Of a stretch of 64,000 bases of DNA, positions 46,234 through 56,720 are shown piece after piece. The notes beneath the pieces were generated by a model. That model was not told where the DNA came from, made no database searches, and worked only from the letters and a program-made list of their open reading frames with translations. The DNA lies in contig JANQFX010000112.1 of the NCBI GenBank assembly GCA_028277725.1, positions 37,913-101,912 of the forward strand. Direction: 5' to 3'. The DNA is from Thiohalocapsa sp. Its GTDB lineage: Bacteria; Pseudomonadota; Gammaproteobacteria; Chromatiales; Chromatiaceae. The stretch's first letter is position 1. Every line of letters starts with the position of its first letter. The translations under genes were made by a program, and so were the position numbers.

Positions 46234-46827
46234 TCATCCCCGCAGCACGGCCCCGCTGCGGCCGTCGCGGATGGTGGAGGGCTTGGGGTTTGCGCCGCAG
46301 CGACCGGCGACGAGCAGGTCCGGCGTGTCGCGGAGCTGGCGGTGGACATCGAGCGCCGTGCGCGCCGGGGGCAGGCCGCTCAGGTTCGCGCTGGTGGAGA
46401 CGAGGGCGCCGCTGCCCACGTGGGTGCCGTAGCGGGCACAGGCGCGGCACAAGGCTGCGGCGAGCGGATGACCGGTGACACGCACCGCAAGGGTGTCGTG
46501 TGCGCCGGTGAGCCAACGTGGCGTCCCGTGCCGCGCCGGCAGCAGCCAGGTGTTGGGACCCGGCCAGGAGGCATGGATCTCCGCCATGCGCTCGACGGGT
46601 AAAGGCTCGACGTAGGGAAGCAGGGCGCCGAGGTCAGCGGCGATCAGGATCAGGCCCTTGTCCATGCTGCGCCCCTTGATGTCCAGGATCCGCAGGACGG
46701 CCTCCGGGTCGAGCGGGTCGCAGCCGAGGCCGAAGACGGCCTCGGTGGGATAGGCGATGACCCCGCCGTGAGCGACCACCCGCGCGGCCCGGCGCAGGCC
46801 GAAGGGGCTGGTACCGATACTGCGCAT
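46234..46827 (-). CDS. tsaC: Threonylcarbamoyl-AMP synthase TsaC
   Basis: 197 residues. Makes threonylcarbamoyl-AMP from Thr, bicarbonate and ATP for the t6A modification of ANN-decoding tRNAs. YrdC-fold motifs: GGVIAYPTEAVFGLGCDP, ILDIKGRSMDKGLILIAADL (the conserved K-x-R-S), ASWPGPNTWLLPA, LAVRVTGHPLAAALC and LVSTSANLSG. The length is that of the short TsaC type without a Sua5 domain. Located after topA on the same strand, as in many gammaproteobacteria. Confidence 0.94.
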   Translation of the reverse strand: MRSIGTSPFGLRRAARVVAHGGVIAYPTEAVFGLGCDPLDPEAVLRILDIKGRSMDKGLILIAADLGALLPYVEPLPVERMAEIHASWPGPNTWLLPARHGTPRWLTGAHDTLAVRVTGHPLAAALCRACARYGTHVGSGALVSTSANLSGLPPARTALDVHRQLRDTPDLLVAGRCGANPKPSTIRDGRSGAVLRG

Positions 46828-46870
46828 TAGGGGCTGCTCACGGCAAATCGTCTGCGGGCGGGTTGGCGGC

Positions 46871-49201
46871 TCAGGACGAGGCCGCCTCGACCTCGGCCTC
46901 CTCGGCGGGGGCCGTGTAGCCGCACTCCTTCTGCGGACAGACCTTCTGCGCGCCCTTGGTCTTGGTGACCTTGAGCGTCAGAATGGGCCAGCCGCACTGC
47001 GGGCAGGGCTCGGCCAGGGGCTGGTTCCAGACCGCGTAGTCGCACTTGGGATAGGTGGAGCAGGAGTAGAAGACCTTGCCGCGGCGGGACTTCTTCTTCA
47101 TCAGCGTGCCCTGTTTGCACTGGGGGCACTGCACGCCGGTGTCGACGGGTTTCTCCAGCGGTTCGATATAGCGGCACTTGGGGTAGGCGGTGCAGCCGAT
47201 GAACTTGCCGTAGCGGCCGCGCTTGATGGCCAGCTCGGAGCCGCACTCGGGGCAGCTTCGGCCCTCGACGATCTGCGGCTCCTCCTTCTCGCCCTTGTCT
47301 TCGTCCAGGTTGCGGGTGTACTTGCACTCCGGGTAATTGGTGCAGCCGATGAACAGTCCGTTGCGGCCCAGGCGCTTGGCGAGCTGACCGCCGCACTCGG
47401 GGCACTTCTCGTCGATGGCCTCTTGGGTCACGTCCTTGCGCTCGACGTTCTCCTGGGTGTGGTCGAGGCGGTCCTTGAAGGGCTTCCAGAACTGTTCCAG
47501 GAGCGGAATCCAGTCCTCCTCGCCGCGGGAGACGGCGTCCAGCTCGTCCTCGAGCTTGGCCGTGAAGTCGTAGTCGACGTAGGACGTGAAGTGCTGGGTC
47601 AGGAATTTGTTGACGATGCGGGCCACGTCCGTGGGCAGGAACCGTTTCTTGTCCAGCACCACATACTCGCGCTCCTGCAGCGTCGAGATGATGGAGGCGT
47701 AGGTGGACGGTCGGCCGATGCCGAGTTCCTCCAGCGCCTTCACCAGCGACGCCTCGCTGTAGCGCGGTGGCGGCTCGGTGAAGTGTTGCTCCGGACGGAT
47801 CGCGAGCAGGTCCACGAGCTGGCCCTTCTTCATGTTCGGCAGCATGCGCTCTTCGTTGTCGTCGGCGCCCGTGGCGTCGTCGCGACCCTCCAGGTAGACG
47901 CGCATGAAGCCGGGCTCGGCGACCGTCGAGCCGGTGGCACGCAAGAGGTTGCCCTCGCCGGCGGACAGGTCCACGGCGACCTGGTTGATCAGCGCGTGCG
48001 CCATCTGGCAGGCGATGGTCCGCTTCCAGATCAGCTCGTAGAGCTTGGCCTGGTCGGCCGACAGGTGCTGCTTGATGTCCTTCGGCAGGTTGCGGATGGA
48101 GGTCGGGCGGATGGCCTCGTGGGCCTCTTGGGCGTTCTTCGACTTGGTCTTGAAGGCGCGCGGCTGATCGGGAACAACCTTGGCACCGTAGCGCTCGCCG
48201 ATGTAGTCGCGCAGTTCGTCTATGGCTTCCTGGGCCAGATTGACCGAGTCGGTTCGCATATAGGTGATGAGGCCGACGGCTCCCTGGCCGATATCCACGC
48301 CCTCGTAGAGCTGTTGGGCGGTGCGCATGGTCCGCTGCGCCGTGAAGCCGAGCTTGCGTGCGGCCTCCTGCTGCAGGGTGGATGTGATGAAGGGCGGCGC
48401 CGGATTGCGCTTGCGCTGCTTGCGTTCGACCTGCTCGACGCGCAGTTTGCCATCGGTGACGCCGCCAGCCGCCTGGACCAGGGCGGCCTCGACCTCCCGC
48501 GCCCGCTGCTCGTCGGTGATGGTGAACTGCTCCACCTTCTCGCCGGCGAACTGCACCAGTTTGGCGGTGAAGGCCTTGTCACCGAGTTTCTCGTCCGGGG
48601 CCGTAGCATCGGCCTCGATGGTCCAGTATTCCCTGCGCTCGAAGGCCTCGATCTCTAGCTCGCGTTCGACGATGAGCCGAAGGGCCGGGCTCTGTACCCG
48701 GCCTGCGGAGAGGCCGCGGCGGACCTTCTTCCAGAGCAGCGGCGAAAGATTGAATCCGACCAGATAGTCGAGCGCCCGGCGCGCCTGCTGGGCGTTGACC
48801 AAATCGGTGGACAGCTCGCGCGGGTTGGCAACGGCGTCGTTCACGGCGCGTTTGGTGATCTCGTTGAACACCACGCGGTAGACGGGGCGCTCGCCGATCA
48901 GCTTGCGGTCGTTCAGGAGTTCGAACAGGTGCCAGGAGATGGCTTCGCCCTCGCGGTCCGGGTCGGTCGCGAGATACAGGGCATCGGCCTTCTTCAGCAG
49001 CTTGGTGATGGTCGCGACATGCTTCTCGTTGCGGTCGATCAACTGGTACTTCATGTCGAAGCTGCGCTCGGGATCTACAGCACCCTCCTTGGGCACCAGA
49101 TCACGTACGTGACCATAGGAGGCGACGACCTCGAAGCCGGGCCCGAGATACTTCTTGATGGTCTTGGCCTTGGCGGGGGATTCGACGACGACGAGATGCA
49201 T
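46871..49201 (-). CDS. topA: DNA topoisomerase I
   Basis: 776 residues. Type IA enzyme that relaxes negative supercoils. TOPRIM domain at the start (VVVESPAKAKTIKKYLG, LATDPDREGEAISWHL with acidic metal ligands), SAGRVQSPALRLIVERE, the active-site Tyr in GLITYMRTDSVNL, and EAHEAIRPTSI. The tail holds four zinc-ribbon modules (CPECGGQLAKRLGRNGLFIGC, CPECGSELAIKRG, CPQCKQGTLMKKK, CPQCGWPILTLKV). Complete. Confidence 0.97.
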   Translation of the reverse strand: MHLVVVESPAKAKTIKKYLGPGFEVVASYGHVRDLVPKEGAVDPERSFDMKYQLIDRNEKHVATITKLLKKADALYLATDPDREGEAISWHLFELLNDRKLIGERPVYRVVFNEITKRAVNDAVANPRELSTDLVNAQQARRALDYLVGFNLSPLLWKKVRRGLSAGRVQSPALRLIVERELEIEAFERREYWTIEADATAPDEKLGDKAFTAKLVQFAGEKVEQFTITDEQRAREVEAALVQAAGGVTDGKLRVEQVERKQRKRNPAPPFITSTLQQEAARKLGFTAQRTMRTAQQLYEGVDIGQGAVGLITYMRTDSVNLAQEAIDELRDYIGERYGAKVVPDQPRAFKTKSKNAQEAHEAIRPTSIRNLPKDIKQHLSADQAKLYELIWKRTIACQMAHALINQVAVDLSAGEGNLLRATGSTVAEPGFMRVYLEGRDDATGADDNEERMLPNMKKGQLVDLLAIRPEQHFTEPPPRYSEASLVKALEELGIGRPSTYASIISTLQEREYVVLDKKRFLPTDVARIVNKFLTQHFTSYVDYDFTAKLEDELDAVSRGEEDWIPLLEQFWKPFKDRLDHTQENVERKDVTQEAIDEKCPECGGQLAKRLGRNGLFIGCTNYPECKYTRNLDEDKGEKEEPQIVEGRSCPECGSELAIKRGRYGKFIGCTAYPKCRYIEPLEKPVDTGVQCPQCKQGTLMKKKSRRGKVFYSCSTYPKCDYAVWNQPLAEPCPQCGWPILTLKVTKTKGAQKVCPQKECGYTAPAEEAEVEAASS

Positions 49202-49489
49202 GGCAATTCCGGGACGATGTCGGGAGGCGGCTTAGGAAATACGAATCGACGCGCCCGCGTCAAGATGGGTTTGCCGTGCCGGGGGATTCAAGGCGCGTCG
49301 GCGGCGATGACCAAATCGGGGGCGGATGGGGCGGGCGAGGGCCGCCTACGGCGTTCCCGGCGGAGCGGAACGCCGCCTGCGGGCTGTGCCGGCGGAAACG
49401 CCGAAGGGCAGGTGCAGGATGCACCCGCTGGCTTGTGGAAGTACCGACTTCAGCGTAAGGCTGCGGCCAGCGGCTGACGTTGGGAGGGA
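49202..49489. other. GC-rich spacer with small hairpins
   Basis: About 290 bp between smg and topA. It contains the inverted repeats GGCGTTCC/GGAACGCC (49350-49357, 49367-49374) and GGTGCA/TGCACC (around 49413-49427). No gene was identified; the topA promoter should be here. Confidence 0.4.
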
Positions 49490-49966
49490 TCAGTGCAGCA
49501 GGGCCGGTGCATTGCTGTAGATGAGCTCTTCCATCTGGCTATGGGCAGACTCGCGGCCGGGGCGATTCATCAGCACGAGCAGGACGACCCACTTGAGCTC
49601 GTCGACACTGACCGAGGCTTGTTGGATGGCCATGGCTCGATCGATGACCAATTCGCGACTCAGGGGGTCGAGGATGCCGCTCTGCTCCAGAAACAGCAGC
49701 ATGCCACGTGCCTCGATGTCGAGCTTGACGCACTCGGTGTCGACATAGATGCGCACGGAGCGAGCGCTGCGCGCGGGATACTCCGCGGTGTCCAGGTGTC
49801 GTGCAAGCTCGTCGAGCCAGGTCAGCGCCTCGGAGATCTCGCCCTGGGAGAAGCCGGCCCGGGTCAGTTCGGTCTCGAGTTCATCCTGGTCGATGGGCGG
49901 CCGCGAGCCGCCGTCCAGGTAGTTTTCGTAGAGGTAGATCAAAACCTCCACCATATTGTCGTTCAT
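49490..49966 (-). CDS. smg: Smg family protein (DUF494)
   Basis: 158 residues. DUF494/Smg: MNDNMVEVLIYLYENYLDGG, LETELTRAGFSQGEISEALTWLDEL, RIYVDTECVKLDIEARGMLLFLEQSGILDP, ELVIDRAMAI and VDELKWVVLLVLMNRPG. Encoded downstream of dprA in many gammaproteobacteria, as here; function unknown. AAGGAG lies 5 bp upstream of ATG 49966. Confidence 0.93.
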   Translation of the reverse strand: MNDNMVEVLIYLYENYLDGGSRPPIDQDELETELTRAGFSQGEISEALTWLDELARHLDTAEYPARSARSVRIYVDTECVKLDIEARGMLLFLEQSGILDPLSRELVIDRAMAIQQASVSVDELKWVVLLVLMNRPGRESAHSQMEELIYSNAPALLH

Positions 49967-50285
49967 TCGAGCTCCTTGGCTCCAACAGGGGCTACAGCGG
50001 GGGGCTACAACGGGCGACTACAGCGCTCGGCCGTGACCGCGCCTGAACCTGGTGGCGGTGCGGTCGTTGTCGTGTCTCGGCATTGGCCGGGGAAGGCGCG
50101 ACATAGGTGGTGCAGATCCGGCCCTGCGGGTCTCGCCGACCGACCAGAGCCGGGCCTCGGTATAGGTGCGTGGTTGCGGCGGCGCGAGGGTACATGTTGG
50201 GAACGGCTCGGTCGGCTGGTGGATACACACCTCGGACCATGCGCCAAAGCAGCCTGGGCGAGATCCAATCTCGATGGGCGGCGGA
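49967..50285. other. Intergenic region between dprA and smg
   Basis: About 320 bp with no convincing gene, although smg and dprA are usually close together. Near 49988-50023 there are three imperfect tandem units built on GGGCTACAGCG. The rest shows only shadow frames. Confidence 0.4.
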
Positions 50286-51416
50286 TCAGCCACGAACCTG
50301 CAAACTGTAGCGGCCGCCGGGGTGCGACGTCACATGGCCCTGGAGTTCGAGTAGCAACAACATGGACGCGACCTCGAAAGCGGGAAGTCCGGTGCGGGAG
50401 ACGAGTTCATCCGGCGACACGGCATCATACCCCATGCTGGACAGCAGCCGCTGATGATCCGCGTCCAGGGTCTGGTCGGGCCCCGGCTGTTCCGGGGTGG
50501 GCCCGGTCGAGTGTTCGTTGACAATGGCGCTGAGTTGCGGACCCAGTTCCTCCAGGATCTGAGTTGCGCTGTCCACCAGTTTCGCGCCCTGGCGGATGAG
50601 GGCGTGGCAGCCGCGGGCGAGGGGGTTGTGGATGGAGCTCGGCACCGCGAACACCTCGCGACCCTGTTCGCTGGCCAGGCGCGCCGTGATCAGGGAACCG
50701 CTGCTGATGGCGGCCTCGACCACCAGGGTGCCCAGGCTCAGACCGGAGATGATCCGATTGCGTCGTGGGAAGTGGCTAGCTTGAGGTCCGGTACCGGGCG
50801 GGAACTCGGTGACCAGGGCGCCGGCCCCGGCGATGCGTCGCGCGAGGTCGCGGTTTGCCGCCGGATAGACGCGGTCCGGTCCCGTTCCGAGGACGGCGAT
50901 GGTACGCCCGCTGCCGAGTGCGCCCTCATGGGCCGCCGCATCGATGCCGAGCGCCAGTCCGCTGGTGATGACCAGCCCAAGCCCGGCGAGATAGGCGGAA
51001 AAGTCCCGCGCCGTTTCGATGCCGCCGAGGGTGGGATTGCGGCTGCCGACGACCGCGATCTGCGGTTCGTGCAACAGGGTCGGGTCGCCGCGCACGAACA
51101 GCAGCGGCGGCGGTGCCGGCAGTTCATGCAGGCGCGATGGGTAGCGCGCGCTGTCGGGTGTGAGCAGGTGGGCGCCATCCTGCTCGGCCCAGGACAGTGC
51201 GGCATCGATACGCGCGGTGTCTGGCGTCTCCAGGGCGGCGATGGCGTCCTTGGGGACGCCGACCTCGGTTAGCGCGTTCCGCCCGGCCCGGCGCGCTGCC
51301 TCGGCGCTCCCGAAACGCTCCACCAGCTGGCCGATGCGCCGCGCGCCCAGACCGGGCGCGAGCGAGAGGGCGAGCCAGTCGCCGGCGGCGTCGAGTTCGG
51401 CGCGGCTCCTGGTCAC
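50286..51416 (-). CDS. dprA: DNA-processing protein DprA
   Basis: 376 residues from a GTG at 51416. Binds incoming single-stranded DNA and loads RecA in transformation. N-terminal SAM-like region (LSLAPGLGARRIGQLVERFGS), then the Rossmann-type core: PPLLFVRGDPTLL, IAVVGSRNPTLGGIETARDF, ITSGLALGIDAAAHEGAL, TGPDRVYPAANRDLARRI, FPRRNRIISGLSLGTLVVEA, GREVFAVPSSIHNPLARGCHALIRQGAKLV. A C-terminal winged helix (DELVSRTGLPAFEVASMLLLLELQG) follows. Complete. Confidence 0.95.
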   Translation of the reverse strand: MTRSRAELDAAGDWLALSLAPGLGARRIGQLVERFGSAEAARRAGRNALTEVGVPKDAIAALETPDTARIDAALSWAEQDGAHLLTPDSARYPSRLHELPAPPPLLFVRGDPTLLHEPQIAVVGSRNPTLGGIETARDFSAYLAGLGLVITSGLALGIDAAAHEGALGSGRTIAVLGTGPDRVYPAANRDLARRIAGAGALVTEFPPGTGPQASHFPRRNRIISGLSLGTLVVEAAISSGSLITARLASEQGREVFAVPSSIHNPLARGCHALIRQGAKLVDSATQILEELGPQLSAIVNEHSTGPTPEQPGPDQTLDADHQRLLSSMGYDAVSPDELVSRTGLPAFEVASMLLLLELQGHVTSHPGGRYSLQVRG

Positions 51417-51512
51417 GATGCCCGCAACCCCGTCGCCTGGCGAACGTCCATAGCCTCGCCGACCCGGAGCCTTTCCCGGCGCAGTCTCATGCTTTGTGCC
51501 CCGCTCGCCGGC

Positions 51513-52757
51513 TCACGGCGTCCTTGGTGTGGCAACGGTTTCACCGACGTGCATCGGCTTGTTTGCGAACATGACCAACGCGAAGCTGACCTTCGGGAAG
51601 ACGCGAAACACCATTAGCACACCGGAGCGCGAGTCCGGCACGATGTATTGGTCCCAGGGGCGTGAGGTGCGCCTGTGCAGTGGCAAGGGTGCGTTGGGGT
51701 CGGGCTTGTCGACGTTCCAGCCGTCGATTTCCCAGTCGCCGAACCAAAACGAGGTGTCGGCGGGGGATTCGTTGCGCCAATTCCAGGCCGAGCGACGACC
51801 CTTGACCGGATCACGACGCAGCTCGCCGCCGCGAAAGACCTCGAAGACATAGCCCACCTCGTTACCCTCCCGGCTGCCTCGGTTGAGGACGACGACGTCA
51901 TACTGGCCGATCTGGGAGACCCCGTTCAGCACCGAGATGATCGTGCCCCGGAGGCTTGCGGGTGCGGCCGTCGGTGTGAAGCTGCGCACCGGTTCGTCCT
52001 CGCGCGCTGGGCGCAAACGGTCGCCAATGGCGGCCTCCTTGTAAGAGCGGGTGATGCTGAGCGTTGCCGGGTCGCCGAGTCGCTCGAGCCGCGCGGTGGC
52101 CACAGATGTCGCCTCGAAGCCGAGCAGTTCGTTGGTGTCTGGGTCTCGGTATTCGTTGCCTGGCCTGAGGATCTCCCAGCGATCGTCGACGGCGCTCATG
52201 ATGCTGCGTACGTAGAGGGTGTCGCCGACGCCGCCGATGATCTGCTCCTCGGGGAAGCCGACCACGTAGGGGGCATCGTCGATGGTCTCGGCCTCGGTCA
52301 CCACGGGCCGCGACAGGAAGGGCGCGATGGCGTTGATGGGGATCGTAGGGATCTCGCGGTCGAGTTCCGTGACCCGCACCCTGGGGCTCAGCTTCACGGT
52401 GCGCATGCCGCCGCTGGTGGAGCGGCGGATGCGCGGGGTGCCGCTGCTGTAGTCGACGACTAGTACGTCGCCCGGATAGATAAGATTCGGGTTCGACACG
52501 CTCGGGTTGGCCTGCCAGACTTCGGGCCAGCGCCAGGGCTCGTGCAGGAACCGCGAGGCGATGCTCCAGAGCGTGTCTCCCGACTGCACGACGTAGGTCT
52601 CCGGGTGATCGCGCTTCATCGGTCCCTGGGCCAGCGCCGGGGCGACGACTAGAGCCCAGCCGATCAGGCAGAGGGCGACAGCGAGGGCAGATCGTAACCT
52701 GCTGCTGGCCGGGCCCGTGGTGGAGCGGACATGGGGGGGGGCTGGCGTCGTCGTCAT
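51513..52757 (-). CDS. LysM-domain exported protein
   Basis: 414 residues from ATG 52757, with GAGGAG 6 bp upstream. Signal peptide to about residue 44 (ALAQG). One LysM domain (YVVQSGDTLWSIASRFLHEPWRWPEVWQANP, then NPNLIYPGDVLVV) for peptidoglycan binding, and a long beta-rich region of unknown function. A LysM gene upstream of dprA and divergent from def is the standard gammaproteobacterial order. Presumably a cell-wall-associated periplasmic protein. Confidence 0.88.
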   Translation of the reverse strand: MTTTPAPPHVRSTTGPASSRLRSALAVALCLIGWALVVAPALAQGPMKRDHPETYVVQSGDTLWSIASRFLHEPWRWPEVWQANPSVSNPNLIYPGDVLVVDYSSGTPRIRRSTSGGMRTVKLSPRVRVTELDREIPTIPINAIAPFLSRPVVTEAETIDDAPYVVGFPEEQIIGGVGDTLYVRSIMSAVDDRWEILRPGNEYRDPDTNELLGFEATSVATARLERLGDPATLSITRSYKEAAIGDRLRPAREDEPVRSFTPTAAPASLRGTIISVLNGVSQIGQYDVVVLNRGSREGNEVGYVFEVFRGGELRRDPVKGRRSAWNWRNESPADTSFWFGDWEIDGWNVDKPDPNAPLPLHRRTSRPWDQYIVPDSRSGVLMVFRVFPKVSFALVMFANKPMHVGETVATPRTP

Positions 52758-53048
52758 GGCGCTCCTCATCGCTTGAGGGACTTGTGGAATGGCCGACGCC
52801 CGGGGTCGGGCGACCTGTGGCGGTTGAAGCCGCCGATCGGCGTCGATAGCTCATCGTGCTGGGGCCGATAGCAAGTGTCACGGGCAGGGGATTGATCCGA
52901 AGCGTCGACGATCGCCTCCAAGCGATTGGACGCACGGCCTTTTCCAAGCTCCCCGGTCCCGCCGTCCCTGGGCTCCGATGGTGTATCATGGCATCGTATC
53001 CCAACCGGGAAAACTTGTGGCCCAAGTTTAGCAAGTTTCTGTAAATCA

Positions 53049-53585
53049 ATGGCAAATCTGGAAATCCTAACCTTCCCCGACGCTCGGCTCCGGCGCCGGG
53101 CCGAGCCGGTGCCGAGCGTCGACAATGAGGTCCGACAACTGGTCGACGACATGCTCGAGACCATGTACGCCGCACCGGGCATCGGGCTTGCGGCGATCCA
53201 GGTCAACGTGCCCAAGCGCGTGGTGGTCATCGACGTCTCGGAGGACAAGAACGACCCCCTGTGCCTGATCAACCCCGAGATCGTCTCGCACGACGGTGTC
53301 GAAGAAATGGAGGAGGGCTGCCTGTCGGTGCCCGGGTTCTACGAAAACGTCACCCGGGCCGAGCACATCAAGGTGAGCGCGCTGAATCGCGACGGTCAGC
53401 CTTTCGAGCTCGAGACGGGTGGGCTGCTGGCGGTGTGTATCCAGCACGAGATCGACCACCTCGACGGCAAGCTGTTCGTCGATCACATCTCCATTCTGAA
53501 GCGCCAGCGCATCCGCAGAAAGCTGGAGAAGGAGCGTCGTCAGTCTGCTGCCGCCGCCGGTACGGCACGTCGCAAGGCGATCTGA
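53049..53585 (+). CDS. def: Peptide deformylase
   Basis: 178 residues from ATG 53049. Removes the N-formyl group from nascent proteins. All three metal/catalytic motifs are present: [17 protein letters not shown] (Cys ligand) and QHEIDHLDG (two His ligands and catalytic Glu). A basic C-terminal tail ([16 protein letters not shown]) follows. Divergent from the LysM gene and first of the def-fmt-rsmB set. Confidence 0.97.
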   Translation: MANLEILTFPDARLRRRAEPVPSVDNEVRQLVDDMLETMYAAPGIGLAAIQVNVPKRVVVIDVSEDKNDPLCLINPEIVSHDGVEEMEEGCLSVPGFYENVTRAEHIKVSALNRDGQPFELETGGLLAVCIQHEIDHLDGKLFVDHISILKRQRIRRKLEKERRQSAAAAGTARRKAI

Positions 53586-53804
53586 ATCCGGTTAGGATCT
53601 AACCGGAACTCAAGCGCGAACACCCGCCCAGTATTCTTACGGTCTGGCCCAAGCCCCATCGCGGCGCTTGCCGCAAACGCCTCGGGACGCCCGCCCTGCG
53701 CTGCGACGGCCCACCCTGCGCATCGTACCGGAGCTGGCGCAGAGGCCCCGCCACCGCCCACTCGAGCGGCCCACTGAGGCCGCACACTGAAGCGACAACT
53801 GGAT

Positions 53805-54755
53805 ATGTCCGTCCCCCGAATCGTCTATGCGGGTACGCCCGAATTTGCCGTGCCGGCCCTGTCGGCACTCATCGACCAGGGTCAGGCGGTGGTCGCCGTC
53901 TATACCCAGCCGGACCGGCCGGCCGGACGTGGTCGGCGTCGTGCCGCCTCCCCGGTAAAACGGTGCGCGCTGGAGGCCGGGCTCCCGGTGCACCAGCCGG
54001 CTACGCTTCGCGACGAAGGGGCCCGGGCCGAACTCGACGCGCTGGAGCCGGATCTGCTCGTTGTGGCCGCCTATGGCTTGATCCTGCCGCAGGCCGTGCT
54101 CGATATCCCGTCCCTGGGGTGCGTCAATATCCACGCCTCGCTCCTGCCGCGATGGCGAGGCGCCGCACCGGTACAGCGGGCGCTGCTCGCCGGAGACAAG
54201 CGCACGGGCATCAGCATTATGCGCATGGAGGCGGGGCTCGATACCGGCCCCATCTACGCGACCGACCCAATCGAGATCGGTGGCGCCGACACCGGCGGAA
54301 CCCTGACCGAGCGGCTCGCGCGTCTCGGTGCCCAGTCTTTGATAGCCGCCTTGCCCGGAATCCTGGACCGGACGACGATCCCGTTCCCGCAGAACGATGA
54401 CGAGGCCACCTACGCGCACAAGTTGCGCAAGGAGGAGTCGCGCATCGACTGGTCGCAGTCCGCCGAGGTCATCGCTCGCATGGTGCGTTCGTTCGACCCC
54501 TGGCCGGTGGCCCAGTGCCGGCTCGGCGACGAGGTCCTGCGCCTCTGGTGTGCCAAACCGCTTGCCGATGCCGCATCCGCCTTCGAAACTGAGCCGGAGC
54601 CGGGACGGGTGATGGCCGCGTCGCGGGCGGGTATCGATGTCGCCACCGGCGACGGGACGCTGCGCATCACGGAGTTGCAAGCCCCCGGCAAACGCCGCAT
54701 GCCGGTGGCTGACTTCCTCAACGCGCGCAACCTGGACGGCGCCCTGCTTGGTTAG
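53805..54755 (+). CDS. fmt: Methionyl-tRNA formyltransferase
   Basis: 316 residues. Formylates Met-tRNA for initiation using 10-formyltetrahydrofolate. Catalytic segment [21 protein letters not shown] (Asn, His) and [16 protein letters not shown] (Asp), substrate loop [11 protein letters not shown], and a C-terminal tRNA-binding OB domain. Its TAG stop overlaps a possible TTG start of rsmB. Confidence 0.97.
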   Translation: MSVPRIVYAGTPEFAVPALSALIDQGQAVVAVYTQPDRPAGRGRRRAASPVKRCALEAGLPVHQPATLRDEGARAELDALEPDLLVVAAYGLILPQAVLDIPSLGCVNIHASLLPRWRGAAPVQRALLAGDKRTGISIMRMEAGLDTGPIYATDPIEIGGADTGGTLTERLARLGAQSLIAALPGILDRTTIPFPQNDDEATYAHKLRKEESRIDWSQSAEVIARMVRSFDPWPVAQCRLGDEVLRLWCAKPLADAASAFETEPEPGRVMAASRAGIDVATGDGTLRITELQAPGKRRMPVADFLNARNLDGALLG

Positions 54756-56142
54756 GCCAAGCGTACCCGGCCCGCGTCGCCGCAGTCCGGTCGGCGAGCG
54801 CTCAAGGCCAGCGGGTGGCCAGCGCGCTGGTGCGCAGGTGCGGGCGGCGGCAGCCCGCGCTATCCACGGCGTGCGGGTCGAAGGTCATTCGCTGACGGCC
54901 GAACTGTCGGTGGCGAGCGCCGGGGTCGAGTCGCGCGATCAGGCCCTGCTGCAGGAACTCTGCTATGGCACCCTGCGGGTGCTGCCGCGCCTAGAGGCCC
55001 TGATCGCTATACTTCTGACGCGGCCGCTCCGCCGCGCAGATCGGATACTCAACGCACTGATGGCGGTGGGCCTGTACCAGCTCAGTTTGACGCGCATCGC
55101 ACCCCATGCCGCTGTCGCCGCGACGGTCGAGGCGACCAGAGTGCTCGGACACCCGCGTGCGGCGGGCCTGGTCAACGCCGCGCTGCGTCGTTTCCAACGC
55201 GAGTCCGATACGCTGCTGTCCAGGGTCGGCACCGACATGGCCGACCCGACCCTGTTCCCCGCCTGGTTGGTGAAGCGCCTGGAGGCCGCTTGGCCGACGC
55301 ACTGGCGGGAGATCGTAACGGTTAGCAATGGGCGCCCGCCCATGACCCTGCGGGTGAATCTGAGTCGTTCGTCCCGCGACGCCTACGCGCAGCGGCTTGC
55401 GGAGTCGGGCCTCTCCGCCCGGCCGCTACCGGGGTTCGATGCCGCCCTGATGCTCGAGCGGCCCGTCCCGGCGCAAACGCTGCCCGGCTTCGCCGATGGC
55501 CTGGTGTCGGTGCAGGATGCATCGGCGCAACTCGCGGCTGGGCTACTCGCGCCACGGCCGGGTGATCGGGTGCTCGATGCCTGCGCCGCGCCGGGCAACA
55601 AGACGGCACATCTGCTGGAGGTCGCCGGCGGCGACCTGCGCCTGCTCGCGGTCGATCTGGATCGGGAACGGCTGCAGCCGTTGCGTCGCAATCTCGATCG
55701 ACTTGGACTCGATGCCGAGGTGCTCGTGGCGGATGCGCGACAGGCGGATTCGCGCTGGCCGGATGCCCCCTACGACCGGATTCTGATCGATGCTCCCTGT
55801 TCGGCCACGGGCGTGATTCGGCGCCATCCGGACATCAAGTACCTGCGCAGGGAGAGCGATCTTGCGGCGTTGGCCGAGACGCAGGCGGCGATCCTGGATG
55901 CCCTCTGGCCCCGGCTGCGTCCGGGGGGCAGATTGCTCTATGCGACCTGCTCCGTGCTCCCGGAGGAGAATCAGCATCGGGTCCGGGCCTTCCTGGTCGA
56001 ACATGCCGATGCCCGCCTGCTGCCGATCGAGCCGCCGGTGGGATCATCCAATGGCGTTGCCGTCGATCCGGGGCTGCAGTTGCTACCCGCCGCCGACGGT
56101 GGTGACGGCTTCTATTTTGCCTTGCTGGAGCGGGCGCCATGA
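54748..56142 (+). CDS. rsmB: 16S rRNA (cytosine(967)-C(5))-methyltransferase
   Basis: About 464 residues from a TTG at 54748 that overlaps the fmt stop; a GTG at 54838 (434 residues) fits the family length (429 in E. coli) better and cannot be excluded. NusB-like N-terminal domain ([17 protein letters not shown], then [11 protein letters not shown]) and methyltransferase domain: [35 protein letters not shown] (general Cys) and [17 protein letters not shown] (catalytic Cys). Followed without a gap by the DUF4390 gene. Confidence 0.94.
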   Translation: MVRPSVPGPRRRSPVGERSRPAGGQRAGAQVRAAAARAIHGVRVEGHSLTAELSVASAGVESRDQALLQELCYGTLRVLPRLEALIAILLTRPLRRADRILNALMAVGLYQLSLTRIAPHAAVAATVEATRVLGHPRAAGLVNAALRRFQRESDTLLSRVGTDMADPTLFPAWLVKRLEAAWPTHWREIVTVSNGRPPMTLRVNLSRSSRDAYAQRLAESGLSARPLPGFDAALMLERPVPAQTLPGFADGLVSVQDASAQLAAGLLAPRPGDRVLDACAAPGNKTAHLLEVAGGDLRLLAVDLDRERLQPLRRNLDRLGLDAEVLVADARQADSRWPDAPYDRILIDAPCSATGVIRRHPDIKYLRRESDLAALAETQAAILDALWPRLRPGGRLLYATCSVLPEENQHRVRAFLVEHADARLLPIEPPVGSSNGVAVDPGLQLLPAADGGDGFYFALLERAP

Positions 56143-56720
56143 CCGTGCGTCCCCGTCCGGTTTGGCGGTCTGGGCGCCTGCTGGCGCTCGCCGTCGCGCT
56201 GCTCGTCGGCGTCGTCCTGCCGGTGTCGGCGCGCGATTTCGACGTGGAGCGGGTGACCACCCGGCTCGAGGACGGCACCTACCGCATGGATGCACAGATC
56301 CGCTACGAATTCAGCGACCGCGCCTTGGAGGCGCTCGAGAACGGCGTGCCGCTCACCGTCGAGGTTCATATCCAGGTCCGACCGGCGGATGGCTGGATCT
56401 GGAGCGAGAGCCTGACCGACCGGCGGCTGCGCTACCGCATCCGGTACAAGCCCTTGTCCGAGCGCTATCTGGTCGCCCGATTGCCCAATGACCAGGGCCG
56501 CTCCTATGTCACCCGCGATGCGGCGCTGGCCGCCCTCGGCGAGCTCGACGACGTGGTGCTGGTGAGTGCCGCGCGGATGCGGCCGGAGACCCCCTATGAG
56601 GTGCATGTTCGCGTCGCGCTGGACATCGAGGAGCTCCCGCTTCCCCTGAGGCCGATGGCCTATCTGTATCCCTCGTGGAAACAGTCCAGCAAGTGGTCCA
56701 AATGGCCGCTGACGCCCTAG
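56139..56720 (+). CDS. DUF4390 family exported protein
   Basis: 193 residues, overlapping the end of rsmB by 4 bp (ATGA). Signal peptide to about residue 31 (LPVSARD). The rest is DUF4390: RLEDGTYRMDAQIRYEFSDRALEALENGVPLTVEVHIQV, RYRIRYKPLSERYLV and [18 protein letters not shown]. The family is periplasmic and always lies between rsmB and ntrY-like genes; function unknown. It overlaps the kinase gene by about 19 bp. Confidence 0.9.
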   Translation: MTVRPRPVWRSGRLLALAVALLVGVVLPVSARDFDVERVTTRLEDGTYRMDAQIRYEFSDRALEALENGVPLTVEVHIQVRPADGWIWSESLTDRRLRYRIRYKPLSERYLVARLPNDQGRSYVTRDAALAALGELDDVVLVSAARMRPETPYEVHVRVALDIEELPLPLRPMAYLYPSWKQSSKWSKWPLTP